Source of the DNA: Actinomycetes bacterium
GTDB taxonomy: Bacteria; Actinomycetota; Thermoleophilia; Gaiellales; F1-60-MAGs149
Direction of reading: 5' to 3'
Length of the DNA: 36,791 nt
NCBI GenBank assembly: GCA_025360225.1
Contig: JANYCN010000029.1
Location: 1-36,791, forward strand
The notes beneath the pieces were generated by a model. It was not told where the DNA came from. It searched no databases and was given only the letters and a program-made list of their open reading frames with translations. Both the position numbers and the translations under genes were made by a program. Positions 23,652-34,642 of this stretch are shown here, piece after piece (position 1 is the stretch's first letter; each line of letters starts with the position of its first letter).

Positions 23652-24349
23652 TGTCGACCACGACCGAGATCGAGGTCGTCGACCTCTCCCTGACGCCGCT
23701 TCGTGAACTGAACCAGCGCCTGCACGACCTCGCCGGAGCGGACGGGCCGCGCAGCTGGCGTATCACGAACCCCTCGGGTGCCCACAACATCGCCTGCGGG
23801 CTCGACGCTGACATTGACGTCGTCGTCGAAGGTCACGCGGGGTACTACTGCGCCGGCATGAACAAGCAGGCACGTGTCCGCATCACCGGCACCGCCGGAC
23901 AGGGCGTCGCCGAGAACATGATGAGCGGGCGAGTCACCGTCGACGGCAACGCCAGCCAGGCGGCCGGCGCGACCGCCCACGGCGGGCTGCTCCACGTGCG
24001 TGGCGATGCTTCATCGCGCTGCGGGATCTCCCTCAAGGGAGCGGCGATCGTCGTCGAGGGCTCGATCGGGCACATGAGCGCCTTCATGGCGCAGACCGGC
24101 ACGATCGTCGTCTGCGGCGATGCCGGTGACGCGCTTGGTGACTCGATGTACGAGGCGCACATCTACGTGCGCGGCGCCGTGGCCGGGCTCGGTGCGGACT
24201 GCATCGAGAAGGAGCTGCGCGACGTCCACCGCGCCGAGCTCGGCGGGCTGCTCGCCGAGGCGGGCGTCGCGGGCGTCGACGTGGCCGACTTCAAGCGCTA
24301 CGGCTCGGCACGCAACCTGTACACCTTCAAGATCGACAACACCTACTGA
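23651..24349 (+). CDS. GXGXG-domain subunit of glutamate-synthase-like complex (GlxC/MgsB-like)
   Basis: This is a 232-residue protein starting at ATG 23651. It corresponds to the C-terminal GXGXG domain of the glutamate synthase large subunit, a right-handed helix of repeated strands that joins the other domains. Visible repeats include GTAGQGVAENMMSGRVTVDG, GGLLHVRGDASSRCGISLKG and GTIVVCGDAGDALGDSMY. The N-terminal segment (EIEVVDLSLTPLRELNQRLH) and SGAHNIACGL are as in GlxC/MgsB proteins. It has no cofactor site of its own. It is the middle gene of the tightly spaced trio; ten bases separate it from the FMN-domain gene. Confidence 0.82.
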   Translation: MSTTTEIEVVDLSLTPLRELNQRLHDLAGADGPRSWRITNPSGAHNIACGLDADIDVVVEGHAGYYCAGMNKQARVRITGTAGQGVAENMMSGRVTVDGNASQAAGATAHGGLLHVRGDASSRCGISLKGAAIVVEGSIGHMSAFMAQTGTIVVCGDAGDALGDSMYEAHIYVRGAVAGLGADCIEKELRDVHRAELGGLLAEAGVAGVDVADFKRYGSARNLYTFKIDNTY

Positions 24350-24359
24350 GGGCCGGCCA

Positions 24360-25685
24360 ATGAACCCCGCAAGCAACCCGGCCCTCCGCGAGAGCCACCT
24401 GTTCGACCGACGGACGATCGCCGAGATCCAGCGCGCCGCGGCCGAGGGGATCTACGACATCCGCGGCTTCGGCGCCAAGCGCCACGTGCCGCACTTCGAC
24501 GACCTGCTGTTCCTTGGCGCGAGCGTCTCCCGCTACCCGCTTGAAGGGTACCGCGAGCGCTGCGGCACGGAGGTCACCCTCGGCGCGCGTCACGCGAGGC
24601 AGCCGATCGAGCTAAAGATCCCGATCACGATCGCTGGCATGAGCTTCGGCGCCCTGTCCGGTCCGGCCAAGGAGGCCCTCGGTCGCGCAGCCAGCGAGGT
24701 CGGCACCTCGACGACGACCGGCGACGGCGGCATGACCCCTGAGGAGCGCGGCCACTCCAAGCACCTCGTCTACCAGCTCCTACCGTCGCGCTACGGCATG
24801 AACCCGGACGACCTGCGCCGGGCCGACGCGATCGAGGTCGTCGTCGGCCAGGGCGCGAAGCCCGGCGGTGGCGGGATGCTGCTCGGGCACAAGATCTCCG
24901 ACCGCGTCGCGAGGATGCGCGACCTGCCGATGGGGATCGACCAGCGCTCCGCGTGCCGGCACCCCGACTGGACGGGGCCGGACGACCTGGAGATCAAGAT
25001 CCAGGAGCTGCGCGAGATCACCGACTGGCAGGTGCCGATCTACGTCAAGGTCGGCGCGACCCGCACCTACTACGACGTCCAGCTCGCCGTCAAGGCGGGC
25101 GCCGATGTCGTCGTCGTGGACGGCATGCAGGGCGGCACCGCCGCGACCCAGGACGTGTTCATCGAGCACGTCGGGATCCCGACCCTCCCCGCGATCCCCC
25201 TCGCCGTGCAGGCGCTGAAGGAGCTCGGCATGCACCGGAAGGTGCAGCTGATCGTCTCGGGCGGGATCCGGAGCGGGGCGGACGTCGCGAAGGCGATGGC
25301 GCTCGGTGCGGACGCCGTTTCGATCGGCGTCGCGGCACTGATCGCGCTCGGCGACAACGCGCCGGAGCACGACGAGGGGTATCGCGCGATCGGCAGCGCC
25401 GCCGGCTACTACGACGACTACCAGGCCGGACGTGACCCGAGCGGCATCTCAACGCAGGACCCCGAGCTCGCGGCCCGCTTCGATCCGGTCAAGGGCGGTC
25501 GCCGGCTCGCGAACTACCTGCGCGTGCTCACCCTTGAGGCGCAGACGCTCGCGCGCGCATGCGGCAAGTCGCACCTGCATAACCTCGAGCCCGAGGACCT
25601 CGTCGCCCTCACGATCGAGGCTGCCGCGATGGCTCGGGTGCCGCTCGCCGGCACCAACTGGATCCCCGGACAGGGCTCGTTCTAG
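24360..25685 (+). CDS. FMN-binding glutamate-synthase-like subunit (GlxD/MgsC-like)
   Basis: This is a 441-residue protein equal to the FMN-binding synthase domain of glutamate synthase. The ATG at 24360 is chosen because homologous sequence starts there (LFDRRTIAEIQRAAAEGIYD); the upstream open frame overlaps the previous gene without homology. Motifs include MSFGALSGPAKEALGRAASE, GQGAKPGGGGMLLGHKIS, VVVDGMQGGTAATQDVF and LIVSGGIRSGADVAKAMALG, matching substrate, FMN-phosphate and barrel-strand regions. With the two upstream subunits it should transfer amide nitrogen from glutamine to a 2-oxoacid, or form an N-alkylglutamate from an amine. No glutamine synthetase-like glnT/gmaS gene is in view, so the choice is open. 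Its TAG stop lies inside the left end of a dispersed repeat. Confidence 0.85.
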   Translation: MNPASNPALRESHLFDRRTIAEIQRAAAEGIYDIRGFGAKRHVPHFDDLLFLGASVSRYPLEGYRERCGTEVTLGARHARQPIELKIPITIAGMSFGALSGPAKEALGRAASEVGTSTTTGDGGMTPEERGHSKHLVYQLLPSRYGMNPDDLRRADAIEVVVGQGAKPGGGGMLLGHKISDRVARMRDLPMGIDQRSACRHPDWTGPDDLEIKIQELREITDWQVPIYVKVGATRTYYDVQLAVKAGADVVVVDGMQGGTAATQDVFIEHVGIPTLPAIPLAVQALKELGMHRKVQLIVSGGIRSGADVAKAMALGADAVSIGVAALIALGDNAPEHDEGYRAIGSAAGYYDDYQAGRDPSGISTQDPELAARFDPVKGGRRLANYLRVLTLEAQTLARACGKSHLHNLEPEDLVALTIEAAAMARVPLAGTNWIPGQGSF

Positions 25686-25937
25686 TGGTCTGATTGTGAG
25701 ATGGCGTGGTGATTCGGCTGCCTGGATCGTCCTGCGCTGGTCGGCTGCGTCACCCGTCGGGTGCTCCGCCGACTAGCTGCGGCGGCCACGGCCCGACGCG
25801 CTGCGCGTGCCGTGCCGCGGGCTTCGCGGGAGCGTCGCGCGCCGCTTGCACGTGCTCCAGCAACCCCTGCGCGAGACGCAACGCTCCCGCTCGCTCCAGA
25901 CACTCGATGACGCGCCTTCTCGCAATCAGACCACTAG
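25682..25937. repeat. Dispersed TIR element, copy 3 (complete)
   Basis: Perfect 15-bp terminal inverted repeats are CTAGTGGTCTGATTG (25682-25696) and CAATCAGACCACTAG (25923-25937). The 256-bp element includes the common core AACGCTCCCGCTCGCTCCAG starting at 25880 and a GC-rich, partly palindromic interior. No transposase is encoded. The left TIR overlaps the last codons and stop of the FMN-domain gene. CTAG at both outer edges could be part of the ends or a 4-bp target duplication. Confidence 0.8.
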
Positions 25938-25993
25938 CGAGGAGCGCGTCAAGAGAGGTCGGCGATGGCGTGTGGGCGGTCTGCCGCAGCAAT

Positions 25994-26029
25994 CGGGTGG
26001 GTGTACCGACGCGCTGGTAGACCCACCCG
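25994..26029. terminator. Hairpin between convergent genes
   Basis: CGGGTGGGT (25994-26002) and ACCCACCCG (26021-26029) form a 9-bp stem, with an inner TACC/GGTA pairing in the loop. It lies between the plus-strand glx-like operon and minus-strand bioY and could end transcripts from either side, though no T-tract is seen. Confidence 0.4.
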
Positions 26030-26102
26030 AGGGCGGAGCTCTCTCCCATCCGATTTGACAGCACGGAATGCTCTCGACGGGCCCTCGTGTCCGGTTGGCG
26101 GC

Positions 26103-26711
26103 TCAGCCGCCGTCGTCTCGTCGGGTGCCGAGCACCTTCCAGGCTGTCGGTAGCAGCGCCGCGGCGAGGTAGAGCTTCAGGATGTCTCCCGGGACGAACG
26201 GGTAGAGGCCCCACTCGAGGGTCTTGTCGAGACCTGCGCCGGTCGACTGGGCCAACCACGGTAGCCCGACGAGGTAGACCACCACGTTACCGGTCAGCAT
26301 CGCCGTCACCGAGGTTCCGAGGTTCCGGTCGTAGCCGCGCTCGGCGAGCCAGCCGCAGAGCGCGGCGGCGAGGATGAAGCCGACGATGTAGCCGCCGCTC
26401 GCGCCCTGGAGCACCGCCCAGCCGCTCGTCTGGTCGGCGTAGAACGGCAGCCCGACGAGGCCCATCAGGAGGTAGAGCACGAGGCTCGTCGCGCCACGGA
26501 TGCTGCCGAGCGCCGAGCCGACGAGGACCACCGCGAACGTCTGCCCGGTGATCGGCACCGGCGAGAAGGGAAGCGGGATCGAGATCTGCGCCGCACCTGC
26601 TACGAGGAGCGCACCGGCGACGATCGCGATTGCGTCGGCGAGGGCGCCAGTCGGCGCCAGCGCGAGCCGGAGCGTGGGGCGGGGGGCGGTCAGAGTCGTC
26701 ATGGCGGACAT
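26103..26711 (-). CDS. bioY: Biotin transporter substrate-binding subunit BioY
   Basis: This is a 202-residue membrane protein, the usual BioY size, with about six hydrophobic segments. Family motifs include [63 protein letters not shown] and [20 protein letters not shown]. BioY binds biotin and works alone or as the S-component of an ECF transporter. No ecfA/ecfT gene is adjacent, so it would use shared energising modules or act alone. The start is ATG 26711 or the second ATG at 26702; neither has a clear Shine-Dalgarno. It lies downstream of msrB on the same strand with a 74-base gap. Confidence 0.9.
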   Translation of the reverse strand: MSAMTTLTAPRPTLRLALAPTGALADAIAIVAGALLVAGAAQISIPLPFSPVPITGQTFAVVLVGSALGSIRGATSLVLYLLMGLVGLPFYADQTSGWAVLQGASGGYIVGFILAAALCGWLAERGYDRNLGTSVTAMLTGNVVVYLVGLPWLAQSTGAGLDKTLEWGLYPFVPGDILKLYLAAALLPTAWKVLGTRRDDGG

Positions 26712-26785
26712 GGTGCCAGGGCTGGGCCAGGCGTGTCGCGGGTTGGCTACGCTCGTCGCGGACGAGCTCCTCGGCGAGCGTCAGC

Positions 26786-27190
26786 TCACCCCGCGGCGCC
26801 GTCCGACCGATGCTCCAGGGCGCAGCCGTTGATGCAGTAGCGCTCGCCCTTCGGCCCTGGACCGTCGGGAAAGACGTGGCCCAGGTGGCCGCCGCAGGCG
26901 CGGCAGGTGACCTCGATCCGCACCATGCCGTGGCTGCGGTCCTCGTGGAGCTCGACGGCGTCGCTCTCGACGGGCGCCGAGAAGCTTGGCCAGCCGGAGC
27001 GGGAGTCGAACTTCGTCGTCGACGGGAACAGCTCCGTGCCGCAGCCGCCGCAGACGTAGACGCCAGGGCGCTTGTCGTCGAGGAACGGTCCGGTCCAGGC
27101 GCGCTCGGTTCCCTTCTGGCGCAGCACGGCGTACTGCTCGGGGGAGAGGCGCTCGCGCCACTCGCTGTCGGTGAGGTGCAGGGGTTCCAT
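26786..27190 (-). CDS. msrB: Peptide methionine (R)-S-oxide reductase MsrB
   Basis: This is a 134-residue cytoplasmic enzyme that reduces methionine-R-sulfoxide in proteins. Two zinc-binding pairs are seen, C47/C50 ([10 protein letters not shown]) and C96/C99 ([11 protein letters not shown]). The catalytic Cys is C119 in [11 protein letters not shown], and C123 nearby might serve as a resolving residue, a variation on the common INSAAL sequence. SGWPSF and GHLGHVF are family-typical. ATG 27190 (AGGA just upstream) is chosen over the longer frame because homology begins at [20 protein letters not shown]. The upstream region is shared with the divergent str operon promoter. Confidence 0.92.
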   Translation of the reverse strand: MEPLHLTDSEWRERLSPEQYAVLRQKGTERAWTGPFLDDKRPGVYVCGGCGTELFPSTTKFDSRSGWPSFSAPVESDAVELHEDRSHGMVRIEVTCRACGGHLGHVFPDGPGPKGERYCINGCALEHRSDGAAG

Positions 27191-27305
27191 GTCCTGCAGT
27201 CTGCCGCGTCGTTCAAGCGTTTCGTGTATTCTCCTCTGGTGGGTCGCCGCTCGGTGGCCCTGTTGTGCGCTGTTCGAACTGCAGTGCTGAGATCCGCCTT
27301 GCGGG

Positions 27306-27311
27306 TACACT
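27306..27311 (+). promoter_or_regulatory. Candidate -10 (TACACT) of the str operon
   Basis: TACACT fits a -10 element and would give an 80-90 base leader before rpsL. The -35 is weak, so this is tentative. A second -10-like TATTCT is at 27227-27232. Confidence 0.3.
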
Positions 27312-27341
27312 CAGCGCCGCGGTCCGTTTGGCCGCGACGAT

Positions 27342-27363
27342 CCGCCAGGTTTTCGACCGGCGG
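27342..27363 (+). promoter_or_regulatory. Leader hairpin upstream of rpsL
   Basis: CCGCC-A-GGT and ACC-GGCGG pair around TTTCG (8 pairs with one bulged A), ending 34 bases before the rpsL ATG. It could be a regulatory or stabilising leader structure; no specific ligand or protein site is recognised. Confidence 0.35.
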
Positions 27364-27397
27364 CCGCGCACTGGCGTGCGGTCGCTCGAGAGGGTTC

Positions 27398-27766
27398 ATG
27401 CCGACCATCAATCAGCTCGTACGCCTCGGGCGCACGGACAAGAAGGCCAAGACGAAGACGCCGGCCCTGAAGGGGGCCCCGCAGAAGCGTGGCGTTTGCA
27501 CGCGCGTCTACACGACCACCCCGAAGAAGCCGAACTCGGCGCTTCGCAAGGTCTGCCGCGTCCGCCTGACGAACAACATGGAAGTCACGGCATACATCCC
27601 CGGCATCGGCCATAACCTGCAGGAGCACTCCGTCGTGCTGATCCGCGGCGGCCGCGTCAAGGACCTCCCAGGCGTCCGCTACAAGGTCGTCCGTGCCGCG
27701 CTCGACGCGTCCGGCGTGGCGAACCGTAAGCAGGGCCGATCGAAGTACGGAGCGAAGAAGAAGTAA
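27398..27766 (+). CDS. rpsL: 30S ribosomal protein S12
   Basis: This is a 122-residue decoding-centre protein of the small subunit. ATG 27398 follows GAGAGGG. The family sequence is complete: [51 protein letters not shown] and PGVRYKVVR. The lysine in TPKKPNS and the KDLPG loop are the unmutated forms associated with streptomycin sensitivity. The stop shares a base with the rpsG start (TAATG), so the two are coupled. It is the first gene of the str operon. Confidence 0.98.
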   Translation: MPTINQLVRLGRTDKKAKTKTPALKGAPQKRGVCTRVYTTTPKKPNSALRKVCRVRLTNNMEVTAYIPGIGHNLQEHSVVLIRGGRVKDLPGVRYKVVRAALDASGVANRKQGRSKYGAKKK

Positions 27767-28236
27767 TGCCCCGCCGCGCAGACATCACCCCCCGCGAGCT
27801 CGCGCCCGATCCCGTCTACGGGTCGACGCTCGTCACCCAGATCATCAACCGTGTGATGATTGGTGGTAAGAAGGCGACCGCCGAGCAGATCGTCTACGCC
27901 GCGCTCGAGAAGGTCGGCGAGAAGTCTGGTCGCCCGCCGCTCGAGATGCTCGAGCAGGCGATCAAGTCCGTCACGCCCGCCCTTGAGGTCCGGTCGCGGC
28001 GCGTCGGTGGCGCCAACTACCAGGTGCCGATCGAGGTCGCGCCCCGGCGCGCCAAGACCGTCGCGATCCGCTGGCTGATCACCTTCGCGCGGCAGCGTCG
28101 CGAGAAGGTCATGATCGACAAGCTCGTCGGCGAGATCCTCGACGCGTGCAACCAGCAGGGCGGCGCGTTCAAGAAGAAGGACGACATCTACCGCATGGCG
28201 CAGGCCAACAAGGCCTTCGCGCACTACCGCTGGTAG
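27766..28236 (+). CDS. rpsG: 30S ribosomal protein S7
   Basis: This is a 156-residue protein that nucleates the 16S rRNA 3' domain. Typical motifs are [56 protein letters not shown] and a basic C-terminus ending [10 protein letters not shown]. Its ATG overlaps the rpsL stop by one base. In E. coli S7 represses translation of its own operon; whether that holds here is not visible. Confidence 0.98.
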   Translation: MPRRADITPRELAPDPVYGSTLVTQIINRVMIGGKKATAEQIVYAALEKVGEKSGRPPLEMLEQAIKSVTPALEVRSRRVGGANYQVPIEVAPRRAKTVAIRWLITFARQRREKVMIDKLVGEILDACNQQGGAFKKKDDIYRMAQANKAFAHYRW

Positions 28237-28253
28237 CCCGCGGAGCCCAGATC

Positions 28254-30359
28254 ATGGCAATCGTAGAGACCAAGACATCGACGGCCGTGCCCGGCCCCGA
28301 CGAGCTGCACAAGATGCGCAACATCGGCATCATGGCGCACATCGACGCGGGCAAGACCACCGCCACCGAGCGGATCCTGTACTACACCGGCCGTACCCAC
28401 AAGATCGGCGAGGTGCACGAAGGCGCCGCGACGATGGACTGGATGGTCCAGGAGCAGGAGCGCGGCATCACGATCACGTCCGCTGCGACGACCGCGTTCT
28501 GGCAGGGCTTCCGGATCAACATCATCGATACGCCCGGACACGTGGACTTCACCGTCGAGGTCGAGCGCAGCCTCCGCGTGCTCGACGGCGCGGTCGCGGT
28601 GTTCGACTCCGTCGCCGGCGTGCAGCCCCAGTCCGAGACGGTGTGGCGCCAGGCCGACAAGTACGGCGTGCCGCGGATCGCGTTCGTCAACAAGATGGAC
28701 CGCATCGGCGCGGACTTCTTCAACGCCAAGCAGACGATCATCGATCGCCTCGGCGCGAAGCCTGTCGCGATCCAGATCCCGATCGGCTCTGAGGACAAGT
28801 TTGAGGGCCTCGTCGACCTCGTGCGGATGAAGGCGATCCGCTACATCGACGACCTCGGCATGAAGTGGGACGAGTCCGACGTCGACGGCGAGCTGCTCGA
28901 GCAGGCGACGGCGTTCCGCCACGACCTGATCGAGGCGGTCGCGGACCACGACGAGGACATCATGATGGCGTTCCTCGAGGACGAGCCCGTCGAGGAGGCC
29001 GAGCTGGTCGCAGCCATTCGCTCGGCGACGCTCGACCTCTCGATCACGCCGTTGCTCTGCGGCTCTGCCTTCAAGAACAAGGGCGTTCAGCCACTCCTCG
29101 ACGCGATCGTCGCGTACCTGCCGTCGCCGGTCGACATCCCGCCGGTCTCCGGCATCGTTCCGCGCACCGGCGCCGAGGAGACGCGCGAAACGCGCAACGA
29201 CGCGCCGTTCTGCGCCCTCGCGTTCAAGGTCATGACCGACCCGTTCGTCGGCAAGCTCACCTACTTCCGCGTCTACTCGGGATCGCTGAAGGCGGGCACC
29301 GCCGTGCTCAACGCGTCCGACGACAAGAAGGAGCGGATCTCGCGCATCCTGCAGATGCACGCGAACACCCGCGAGGAGCGCGACTGGGTCGGCGCCGGTG
29401 AGATCGCCGCCGCCGTCGGTCTGAAGTTCACGACCACTGGCCACACGCTCTGCGCGCCCGAGAGCCCCATCCTCCTCGAGTCGATCGAGTTCCCGGAGCC
29501 GGTGATCGAGGTCGCCGTCGAGCCGAAGACGAAGGCCGACCAGGACAAGCTCGGCGCCGCGCTCCAGCGCCTCGCCGAGGAGGACCCGACCTTCCGGGTG
29601 ACGACGCACGAGGAGACCGGGCAGACGCTGATTGCCGGGATGGGCGAGCTCCACCTCGAGATCATCGTCGACCGACTGCTGCGCGAGTTCAAGGTCGATG
29701 CGAACGTCGGCAAGCCGCAGGTCGCCTACCGCGAGACGGTACGCAAGCCTGCGCTGAACGTGCGGATGCGGTACGCGAAGCAGTCCGGCGGTCGCGGCAT
29801 GTTCGGCGACGTGATCATCAACCTCGAGCCGGCGCAGCCCGGTAACGGGTACACCTTCGCCAACAAGGTCTCGGGCGGCTCGATCCCCAAGGAGTACATC
29901 CCCGCGGTCGACGCCGGCATCCAGGAGGCGATGCAGTCGGGGATCCTCTCAGGGTTCCCCGTCGTCGACATCACCGTGACGCTGGTGGACGGATCCTACC
30001 ACGAGGTTGACTCCTCTGAGATGGCCTTCAAGATCGCCGGTTCGATGGCGTTCAAGGAGGCCATGCAGAAGGCGGGGCCGGTCCTGCTCGAGCCAGTGTT
30101 CGCCGTCGAGGTCGTCACGCCTGAGGACTACATGGGCGACGTGATGGGCAACCTCTCCTCCCGCCGTGGCATGATCGAGTCGATGGAGCCGCGCGGCAAC
30201 GCGCAGGTGATCACCGCTCGTGTTCCGTTGTCGGAGATGTTCGAGTACTCCACGTCGCTGCGGTCGATGAGCCAGGGCCGCGCGACCTACACGATGCAGT
30301 TCCTGCGCTACGAGGAAGTGCCGAAGCACCTGGCCGAGGCGATCACCGCCAAGAGCTGA
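28254..30359 (+). CDS. fusA: Elongation factor G
   Basis: This is a 701-residue GTPase that drives ribosomal translocation. ATG 28254 with GGAG 8 bases upstream is chosen; the longer frame overlaps rpsG. GTPase motifs are G1 AHIDAGKT (residues 28-35), DTPGHVDF from D92, and NKMD from N146. Domain II begins near [20 protein letters not shown], domain IV contains [12 protein letters not shown]...[10 protein letters not shown], and domain V ends with [15 protein letters not shown]. It is a normal length single-copy-style EF-G in the usual place between rpsG and tuf. Confidence 0.98.
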   Translation: MAIVETKTSTAVPGPDELHKMRNIGIMAHIDAGKTTATERILYYTGRTHKIGEVHEGAATMDWMVQEQERGITITSAATTAFWQGFRINIIDTPGHVDFTVEVERSLRVLDGAVAVFDSVAGVQPQSETVWRQADKYGVPRIAFVNKMDRIGADFFNAKQTIIDRLGAKPVAIQIPIGSEDKFEGLVDLVRMKAIRYIDDLGMKWDESDVDGELLEQATAFRHDLIEAVADHDEDIMMAFLEDEPVEEAELVAAIRSATLDLSITPLLCGSAFKNKGVQPLLDAIVAYLPSPVDIPPVSGIVPRTGAEETRETRNDAPFCALAFKVMTDPFVGKLTYFRVYSGSLKAGTAVLNASDDKKERISRILQMHANTREERDWVGAGEIAAAVGLKFTTTGHTLCAPESPILLESIEFPEPVIEVAVEPKTKADQDKLGAALQRLAEEDPTFRVTTHEETGQTLIAGMGELHLEIIVDRLLREFKVDANVGKPQVAYRETVRKPALNVRMRYAKQSGGRGMFGDVIINLEPAQPGNGYTFANKVSGGSIPKEYIPAVDAGIQEAMQSGILSGFPVVDITVTLVDGSYHEVDSSEMAFKIAGSMAFKEAMQKAGPVLLEPVFAVEVVTPEDYMGDVMGNLSSRRGMIESMEPRGNAQVITARVPLSEMFEYSTSLRSMSQGRATYTMQFLRYEEVPKHLAEAITAKS

Positions 30360-30409
30360 GCACCAGCTCCCATTCACCGTACAGAGACTGAAGGAAGGAC
30401 AAGGACAGC

Positions 30410-31597
<1,188 letters not shown>

Positions 31598-31601
31598 TCC
31601 C

Positions 31602-31910
31602 GTGGCGCAGCAGAAGATCCGCATCCGCCTCAAGGGGTACGACCACACGCAGCTCGATCAGTCTGCCAAGCAGATCGTGGAGACGGCGACCCGGACCGGA
31701 GCCACAATCTCCGGTCCGGTGCCGCTGCCCACGGAGAAGAACGTGTACTGCGTCATCCGGTCGCCGTTCAAGGACAAGGACTCTCGCGAGCACTTCGAGA
31801 TCCGCACCCACAAGCGACTGATCGATATCCATTCCCCGACGCCGAAGACGGTCGACGCGCTGATGCGCCTCGATCTGCCTGCCGGCGTCGACATCGAGAT
31901 CAAGCTGTAG
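31602..31910 (+). CDS. rpsJ: 30S ribosomal protein S10
   Basis: This is a 102-residue protein, exactly the standard length when started at GTG 31602 ([20 protein letters not shown]). Motifs [20 protein letters not shown] and [20 protein letters not shown] are typical. It assembles late into the 30S head and also acts with Nus factors in antitermination in other bacteria. The ribosome-binding site lies at the end of tuf. Confidence 0.97.
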   Translation: MAQQKIRIRLKGYDHTQLDQSAKQIVETATRTGATISGPVPLPTEKNVYCVIRSPFKDKDSREHFEIRTHKRLIDIHSPTPKTVDALMRLDLPAGVDIEIKL

Positions 31911-31917
31911 CGACGCA

Positions 31918-32532
31918 ATGAAGGCGATCATCGGCAAGAAGGTAGGCATGACCCAGCTCTTCACGGAGGACGGCGCAGTCGTCGCAGTCACCGTGATCGA
32001 GGCTGGTCCGTGTCCGGTCGTGCAGGTCAAGAGCGCAGCGAGCGACGGGTACGACGCCGTCCAGCTCGCCTACGGCGCATCAAAGCCAAAGCACGTGAAC
32101 AAGCCGGAGACGGGGCACCTGGCGAAGGCTGGCGTCGCTCCGCACCGGCACCTGAAGGAGTTCCGCGGCACGACCGACCTGAGCGTCGGCGAGGCCGTCA
32201 CCGTCGAGGCCTTTGGCCCTGGCGATCACATCAAGATCACGGGAACGTCGCGCGGCAAGGGCTTCGCGGGCACCGTCAAACGCCACAACTTCGCTCGTGG
32301 CCCAGTGACGCACGGCTCGCACAACGTCCGCGGTCCCGGCTCGATCGGCCAGTCCGCCTGGCCGTCGCGGGTCTGGAAGGGCATCCGGATGTCCGGGCAC
32401 ATGGGCGCTGCACAGGTGACGCAGAAGGGCCTGGTCGTTGTCGACCGCGACCTCGAGCGCAACGTGCTGCTCGTTGCCGGAACCGTCCCGGGCGCGCCTG
32501 GCTCCCTCGTGTACGTGCGGGAGGACCACTGA
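31918..32532 (+). CDS. rplC: 50S ribosomal protein L3
   Basis: This is a 204-residue protein of the 50S core near the peptidyl-transferase centre. It opens [20 protein letters not shown] and contains the conserved [21 protein letters not shown] and [20 protein letters not shown] segments. The stop and the rplD start share a base (TGATG). It is slightly shorter than many L3 proteins and has no unusual extension. Confidence 0.97.
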   Translation: MKAIIGKKVGMTQLFTEDGAVVAVTVIEAGPCPVVQVKSAASDGYDAVQLAYGASKPKHVNKPETGHLAKAGVAPHRHLKEFRGTTDLSVGEAVTVEAFGPGDHIKITGTSRGKGFAGTVKRHNFARGPVTHGSHNVRGPGSIGQSAWPSRVWKGIRMSGHMGAAQVTQKGLVVVDRDLERNVLLVAGTVPGAPGSLVYVREDH

Positions 32533-33215
32533 TGGCACTGACCGCACCGATTCTGGGCGGATCGAAGAAGGCAGCCGCGTCGCTGCAGGAGACCGTGTTC
32601 GCCGTCGAGGCGCACGAGGGCCTGCTGCACGAGGTCGTCAAGGCTGAGATGGCCGCGATGCGCCAGGGAACCCATGCGACGAAGACCCGCGGCATGGTCG
32701 CGGGTGGTCGCGCGAAGCCCTTCCGCCAGAAGGGCACCGGCCGCGCCCGCCAGGGCACGACCCGCGCCGCCCAGTTCACCGGCGGCGGCGTCGTGTTCGG
32801 CCCCCAGCCGCGCAGCTACGCGATGAAGGTCAACCGCAAGGCCTACGCCAAGGCTCGCCGGATCGCGCTCTCGCTGCACGCGGCCTCTGGCTCGCTCGCG
32901 GTCTTCGACGCTAGCTCGTTCGAGGAGCCGCGCACGAAGGACGCGATCGCACTGATCGCGGCCTGGCGCACCGATCGTCCGCTCCTGGTCGTCGTCAACG
33001 AGTACGAGGACGAGGCCGGCATGTCGTTCCGCAACCTGCCGCGAACGGTCGTCACGACCGTGGACGAGACGCAGGTGCGCGACCTCCTCTGGGCTCGTTC
33101 GCTTCTCGTCTCGAGCAAGGCGCTTGAGCAGCTGCACTGGATCCTCGGTGACCGCGTCTCCGACGCCGTTGGCATCGCCGCCGCTGACAGCGCCGACGAG
33201 GAGGTTGAGGCCTGA
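32532..33215 (+). CDS. rplD: 50S ribosomal protein L4
   Basis: This is a 227-residue protein lining the exit tunnel. ATG 32532 overlaps the rplC stop. The loop that reaches the tunnel reads TKTRGMVAGGRAKPFRQKGT followed by GRARQGTTRAAQFTGGG, intact. In E. coli L4 represses the S10 operon. A short acidic C-terminal tail (SADEEVEA) is present. Confidence 0.97.
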   Translation: MALTAPILGGSKKAAASLQETVFAVEAHEGLLHEVVKAEMAAMRQGTHATKTRGMVAGGRAKPFRQKGTGRARQGTTRAAQFTGGGVVFGPQPRSYAMKVNRKAYAKARRIALSLHAASGSLAVFDASSFEEPRTKDAIALIAAWRTDRPLLVVVNEYEDEAGMSFRNLPRTVVTTVDETQVRDLLWARSLLVSSKALEQLHWILGDRVSDAVGIAAADSADEEVEA

Positions 33216-33520
33216 TGACTAGCACCACGAAGACGCTGCACGACGTGCTCACCGGCCTTGTCTGGACGGAGAAGTCGGCCGCAGCGATCGAGGTCGGCGT
33301 CTACACCTTCCGTGTCGCTCCGACGGCGCACAAGACGCACGTGCGTCAGGCCGTCGAGGAGATCTGGGGCGTGCGCGTCGCTGACGTTCGGATCGTCAAC
33401 GTCAAGCCGAAGCCGAAGCGTCGCGGACGGTTCCAGGGCGAGCGCTCCGGCTACAAGAAGGCGATCGTGCAGCTCGCGCCAGGCCAGGCGATCCAGCTCT
33501 TCGAAGGGATGGGTGGCTGA
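33215..33520 (+). CDS. rplW: 50S ribosomal protein L23
   Basis: This is a 101-residue protein at the tunnel exit, the docking site for trigger factor and [43 protein letters not shown] and [19 protein letters not shown] are typical. Both ends overlap neighbours by one base (TGATG), showing tight coupling. Confidence 0.97.
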   Translation: MTSTTKTLHDVLTGLVWTEKSAAAIEVGVYTFRVAPTAHKTHVRQAVEEIWGVRVADVRIVNVKPKPKRRGRFQGERSGYKKAIVQLAPGQAIQLFEGMGG

Positions 33521-34359
33521 TGGGCATCCGCAAGTTCAAGCCGACGTCCCCTGGACGTCGTTTCATGTCGATCTCCGACTTCGCCGAGATCACGAAGACC
33601 GAGCCAGAGAAGAGCCTGCTCGGTCCGGTGCATCGCACGGGTGGCAGGAACAACAACGGCCGCATCACGACCCGTCACCAGGGTGGCGGCCACAAGCGCC
33701 GCTACCGGATCATCGACTTCAAGCGCAACAAGGACGGCGTGCCGGCCAAGGTCGCCTCGATCGAGTACGACCCGAACCGCAGCGCGCGGATCGCGCTCCT
33801 CCACTACGTCGATGGCGCGAAGGCGTACATCATCGCCCCGCAGAAGCTCGAGGTCGGCGCGATGATCGCGTCCGGCGTTGACGCGGACATCCGCCCCGGT
33901 AACTCGCTGCCGCTCTCGGCGATCCCGACCGGCACGACGGTGCACGCCATCGAGCTTCGCCCCGGTCAGGGCGCGAAGATGTGTCGTGCCGCTGGTACGA
34001 GCGCCCAGCTGGTGGCGAAGGAGGCCGGCAAGGCCCTTCTGCGCCTGCCGTCGGGCGAGCTCCGTCGCGTCGAGGACACCTGCCGTGCAACGGTCGGTGG
34101 TGTCGGCAACCAGACCCACGCGAACGAGTCCGGCGGCAAGGCCGGCAAGTCGCGTTGGGCTGGCAAGCGCCCGTCCGTTCGCGGTACCGCGATGAACCCC
34201 GTCGACCACCCACACGGCGGCGGCGAAGGCAAGACCAAGGGCACTCACCCGGTCACGCCGTGGGGCAAGCCGACGCTCGGTCGGCGCACCCGGAATCCCA
34301 AGAAGGCCTCGAGCGCCGAGATCGTTCGCGGTCGCAAGCGCGGCAAGGGCAGGAAGTAG
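33520..34359 (+). CDS. rplB: 50S ribosomal protein L2
   Basis: This is a 279-residue protein needed for subunit joining and peptidyl transfer. [40 protein letters not shown] and the strongly conserved [18 protein letters not shown] near the C-terminus are intact. Normal length. Confidence 0.98.
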   Translation: MGIRKFKPTSPGRRFMSISDFAEITKTEPEKSLLGPVHRTGGRNNNGRITTRHQGGGHKRRYRIIDFKRNKDGVPAKVASIEYDPNRSARIALLHYVDGAKAYIIAPQKLEVGAMIASGVDADIRPGNSLPLSAIPTGTTVHAIELRPGQGAKMCRAAGTSAQLVAKEAGKALLRLPSGELRRVEDTCRATVGGVGNQTHANESGGKAGKSRWAGKRPSVRGTAMNPVDHPHGGGEGKTKGTHPVTPWGKPTLGRRTRNPKKASSAEIVRGRKRGKGRK

Positions 34360-34361
34360 CG

Positions 34362-34640
34362 ATGTCGAGATCGTCCAAGAAGGGCCCATACGTCGACGCG
34401 AAGCTGATCGCGAAGGTCGAGGCGATGAACGTCTCGCGCGAGAAGCGCATGCTGAACACGTGGTCGCGCGCGTCCACCATCTTCCCGGAGATGGTCGGCC
34501 ACACGATCGCCGTTCACGACGGGCGCAAGCACGTCCCCGTGTTCATCTCCGAGGCCATGGTCGGGCACAAGCTCGGTGAGTTCGCGCCCACGCGAACCTA
34601 CCGCGGCCACGTGTCTGACAAGCAGTCGAAGAGGCGATAG
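34362..34640 (+). CDS. rpsS: 30S ribosomal protein S19
   Basis: This is a 92-residue protein of the 30S head. ATG 34362 is chosen; the longer frame lies in rpl[41 protein letters not shown] and [11 protein letters not shown] are family-typical. Two bases separate it from rplV. Confidence 0.97.
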   Translation: MSRSSKKGPYVDAKLIAKVEAMNVSREKRMLNTWSRASTIFPEMVGHTIAVHDGRKHVPVFISEAMVGHKLGEFAPTRTYRGHVSDKQSKRR

Positions 34641-34642
34641 CG

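Noticed and set aside
22746-25685. Firm naming of the trio as N-methylglutamate synthase (mgsABC) or as glxBCD
   Set aside because: Both families share all visible motifs and the deciding neighbours (gmaS/mgd or glnT) are not in the window.
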